Source: Halococcus qingdaonensis (lineage in GTDB: Archaea > Halobacteriota > Halobacteria > Halobacteriales > Halococcaceae). From it: a DNA stretch of 64,000 nt. Each line of letters begins with the position of its first letter. Position 1 is the first letter of the stretch. The notes under the pieces are model-generated. The model worked only from the letters and a program-made list of their open reading frames with translations. It did not search any database and had not been told where the DNA came from. The stretch lies in the NCBI RefSeq assembly GCF_024508235.1, contig NZ_CP101943.1, positions 1,709,112 through 1,773,111 of the forward strand. The letters run 5' to 3'. Positions 61,945 to 64,000 of this stretch are shown here, one piece after another. A program made the translations under genes and the position numbers.

Positions 61945-62106
61945 ATGAGCAACGAACAGCAGAGCGGCGGCACGGTGGGTGGCGAATCGAGCGCGGCGAG
62001 GACGCTGGCCAGCTACTGGACGGAGCTCCCGCACGACTGGCAGGCGGTGGTGCTCGGCGCGCTCGTCCTGGTGATCGTCGCCAGCGGTGTGCAGATCCCG
62101 TGGTGA
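61945..62106 (+). CDS. 53-residue membrane partner of the YeiH-type exporter
   Basis: SNEQQSGGTVGGESSAARTL, then TELPHDWQAVVLGALVLVIVASGVQIPW with one membrane helix. Stop overlaps the GTG start of the exporter (GTGA), implying coupled translation. A tiny haloarchaeal companion protein of YeiH-family transporters. Confidence 0.68.
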   Translation: MSNEQQSGGTVGGESSAARTLASYWTELPHDWQAVVLGALVLVIVASGVQIPW

Positions 62107-63104
62107 ACGTCCGCGAGTCGGTGCTGCCGGGCATCGGCGTGCTCGTCGTCATCGGGCTGGCCGCGCGGGCGCTCGCAACGGTCGTTCCGACGAGCCACCT
62201 GATCCTCGCCATCGTCATCGGGCTGATCGTCGGCAACCTCTACGGCGTCCCCGACTGGGCGAGCGCCGGCATCGGGACGAACAAACTCTGGCTCGAAGGC
62301 GGGATCGTCCTGATGGGCGCGAGCGTCGCTCTCGATCGCGTGGTCGACGCCGGCCCGACGATCCTAATTCTCGTGATCGCCACGGTGATGACGACGATCC
62401 TCACCGTCGAGGCGCTCGCACGCGGCGCGTTCGGCATCCGCGGGAAGATCGGCTCGCTGCTCGCCGCTGGGTCGAGCATCTGTGGCGTCTCGGCGGTCGT
62501 CGCGACGGCCGGCAGCATCGAGGCCGACGAGGACCAGATCGCCTACGCGGCCGCCACAGTGTTGTTGTTCGATGCCGTGACGCTGCTCGCCTATCCGGCG
62601 CTCGGCCATCTCTTCGGGCTCACGGACAAGGTCTTCGGCATCTGGGCAGGGCTGACGATGTTCAGCACCGGCCCCGTGACCGCCGCCGGCTTCGCCTTCT
62701 CGCAGGCGGCCGGCCAGTGGGCACTGCTGGTCAAGCTCACGCGCAACGCGCTCATCGGCCTCGCGGCCATCGCCTACGCGCTCTACTACATCCGCCGCTC
62801 CGGCGGGGAGCGCAACGACGCCGTTCCCGGTGGCATCGGCTACCTCTGGCACTCGTTTCCCAAGTTCGTGCTCGGTTTTCTGGGGCTGATGCTGGTCGCG
62901 AACACCGGCGTGCTCGGCGGGGCCCAGCTCGCCTCGCTCGAACACGCCGCCGACTGGCTGTTCCTGTTCGCCTTCGCCGGCCTCGGGCTCGACATCCGCC
63001 TCGACGAACTCCGCTCGACGGGGATCAAGCCCGTTCTCGTCGTGCTCGTGAGCCTCATCTGCGTGAGCACGGTCTGTCTGTTCGTCCTCACGACGCTGTT
63101 CTGA
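62103..63104 (+). CDS. YeiH family putative sulfate/sulfite exporter
   Basis: 333 residues, about ten membrane segments. Conserved family features: HLILAIVIGLIVGNLYGVP, LWLEGGIVLMGASVAL, SICGVSAVVATAGSIEADEDQIAYA and TGLSTG-like GLTMFSTGPVTAAGF. GTG start overlapping the small upstream gene. Homologues are proposed sulfate exporters (UPF0324), evidence in archaea thin. Regulated perhaps by the divergent FilR1-like protein. Confidence 0.87.
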   Translation: MNVRESVLPGIGVLVVIGLAARALATVVPTSHLILAIVIGLIVGNLYGVPDWASAGIGTNKLWLEGGIVLMGASVALDRVVDAGPTILILVIATVMTTILTVEALARGAFGIRGKIGSLLAAGSSICGVSAVVATAGSIEADEDQIAYAAATVLLFDAVTLLAYPALGHLFGLTDKVFGIWAGLTMFSTGPVTAAGFAFSQAAGQWALLVKLTRNALIGLAAIAYALYYIRRSGGERNDAVPGGIGYLWHSFPKFVLGFLGLMLVANTGVLGGAQLASLEHAADWLFLFAFAGLGLDIRLDELRSTGIKPVLVVLVSLICVSTVCLFVLTTLF

Positions 63105-63154
63105 CGGCTCCGGAAACGGCATGTTCTTTTCGCGCGCGCCGAACGGACGGATGG

Positions 63155-63892
63155 ATGCGGGAGTTCACGTTCACCATCGAGTACGAGCGCGGGACCGACC
63201 CCATCATGGACGCCTTCATCGACGATCCCGACGCGGTGGCGCGCTCGCTCGACGGCTTCGTGACCGAGGAGCGGTTCTGGCGCATCGAGCGTATCGCCGG
63301 CTCGCCGGCGACGCTCGACCGCATCGAGGAGATCCGCTTCGACGACGACACCTGCGGCGAGTCGCTCACCGAACGCGACTGCGAGGCGACGCGCTATCAC
63401 GACGTGCTCGAACGCGGCGAGAACCGGCTCGTCGTCTACACCTATCTCGACGGGATCAGCGCCTGCGAGTCCGTCCACACTCTCTCGGGAAAACACCTCC
63501 CGCCCGGGCTCGTCTTCGAAACCCTCCGAAGCGAGAACCGCCACTCCTGGCGCGTGCTGATGCGCTCGGACGCGAAGGTGGGCGTGCTCTACGACGAACT
63601 CGCCGCCCGGCTGCGCGACGGGCTCTCCTTCCGGATGGGCCATCTCCGCGACGCCGACGGCTGGCAGCGCGACTCGCTGGCGTCGGTCTCGGTAGCGGCC
63701 GAACAGCGCGCGGCGCTTCAGGCGGCCGTCGAGGACGGCTACTACGAAACCCCACGAGAGACGACGCTCGACGAGCTCGCCGACGAGCTCGATGTCCCTC
63801 GCTCGACGCTTTCCTATCGTCTCCGACAGGCCGAGAGCCAGCTCGCCCGGCGCTACGTCGCCGACGACGAGCGCGATCGGTGGCTTCGATAG
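63155..63892 (+). CDS. Bat-type HTH-10 transcriptional regulator
   Basis: 245 residues. HTH-10 at the C-terminus: AALQAAVEDGYYETPRETTLDELADELDVPRSTLSYRLRQAESQL. N-terminal sensor-like region MREFTFTIEYERGTDPIMDAF. Target unknown; it lies 50 bp after the exporter on the same strand. Confidence 0.85.
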   Translation: MREFTFTIEYERGTDPIMDAFIDDPDAVARSLDGFVTEERFWRIERIAGSPATLDRIEEIRFDDDTCGESLTERDCEATRYHDVLERGENRLVVYTYLDGISACESVHTLSGKHLPPGLVFETLRSENRHSWRVLMRSDAKVGVLYDELAARLRDGLSFRMGHLRDADGWQRDSLASVSVAAEQRAALQAAVEDGYYETPRETTLDELADELDVPRSTLSYRLRQAESQLARRYVADDERDRWLR

Positions 63893-63981
63893 CTCGTGTT
63901 TGTCAGAGCGCCGCAGCGGCACGTCATCGATGGCCGACAGCACGGGTTTAATACCCACTGCGACCTAGCGGACGGTAAGCG

Positions 63982-64000
63982 ATGACCGACCACGCGACGG
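63982..64000 (+). CDS. Start of an unidentified gene (cut by window end)
   Basis: ATG at 63982 reads MTDHAT and runs off the window. GTTTAATACC about 27 nt upstream is a good TATA box, which supports a real gene start; the product cannot be named. Confidence 0.4.

Noticed and set aside
61860-62102. N-terminal extension of the YeiH-type exporter to ATG 61860
   Set aside because: The frame is open, but the extra 81 residues are Arg/Gly-rich shadow of the small partner gene; the exporter's first helix starts just after GTG 62103.

Overview
This window is chromosomal DNA of a halophilic archaeon (class Halobacteria). The DNA is GC-rich, the deduced proteins are strongly acidic (Asp/Glu rich, Lys poor), many starts have a TATA-like box about 27 nt upstream of the initiation codon (leaderless transcripts), secreted proteins carry twin-arginine signals, and several tiny zinc-binding or single-membrane-segment proteins belong to families I know only from haloarchaea. 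Gene content would fit a genus such as Halococcus, but the sequence alone does not settle the genus. There are no rRNA genes, CRISPR arrays or intact insertion sequences. One tRNA, tRNA-Val(GAC), is present.

Layout. 0-6.5 kb: the 5' part of a B12-dependent ribonucleotide reductase, a membrane-anchored arylsulfotransferase-like protein and a trpDFEG operon with 4-bp overlaps and a nested dyad over its promoter. 6.5-12 kb: tRNA-Val, thiolase and acyl-CoA dehydrogenase (convergent), a CspA-like protein, a split lipoate ligase, a decayed iron alcohol dehydrogenase and a lycopene-cyclase-domain protein. 12-18 kb: a four-CBS protein with a hibernation-factor-like tail, then a cytochrome c oxidase locus (subunits III and I plus four small membrane proteins) and a UspA protein. 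18-24.5 kb: acetyl-CoA synthetase, methylmalonyl-CoA mutase, a CBS-ParB protein and an RCK-DHH phosphoesterase. 24.5-32.7 kb: NDH-2-like oxidoreductase, CinA-like protein, COG3199-type NAD kinase homologue, AbrB-PhoU regulator, cysteine synthase, SdpI-like protein, aldo/keto reductase and a PAPS-reductase-like protein.

32.7-42 kb: a hairpin-rich intergenic island, panB, an overlapping psmA-psmB proteasome pair, a HAD phosphatase, a second acyl-CoA dehydrogenase, an MBF1-like regulator, a second intergenic repeat related to the first, an SDR, an SCP2-like protein, a Bat-type HTH regulator and a luciferase-like oxidoreductase. 42-52.7 kb: glutamate dehydrogenase, an amino-acid permease fused to two Usp domains, a Kelch lipoprotein, DUF2150 and TatD-like proteins, a NYN-domain protein, a secreted subtilase and an inositol monophosphatase-like enzyme. 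52.7-57.6 kb: the complete glycine cleavage set gcvT-gcvH-gcvPA-gcvPB, then nikR. 57.6-64 kb: an accessory-looking AT-rich stretch with a 43-residue membrane peptide convergent with a CHAT-type (caspase-like) protein, three tiny zinc-binding proteins, a FilR1-like repressor and a YeiH-type exporter with its own small membrane partner, then another Bat-type regulator.

Functionally the window is mostly core metabolism: C1/glycine, tryptophan, acyl-CoA and propionate metabolism, and aerobic respiration. The split lipoate ligase would charge the GcvH found 43 kb away. The most unusual items are the CHAT/small-peptide pair, an almost identical 20-bp promoter palindrome in front of two unrelated genes, the hairpin-rich repeat islands, and the CBS-ParB plus RCK-DHH pair with a palindrome in its divergent promoter.
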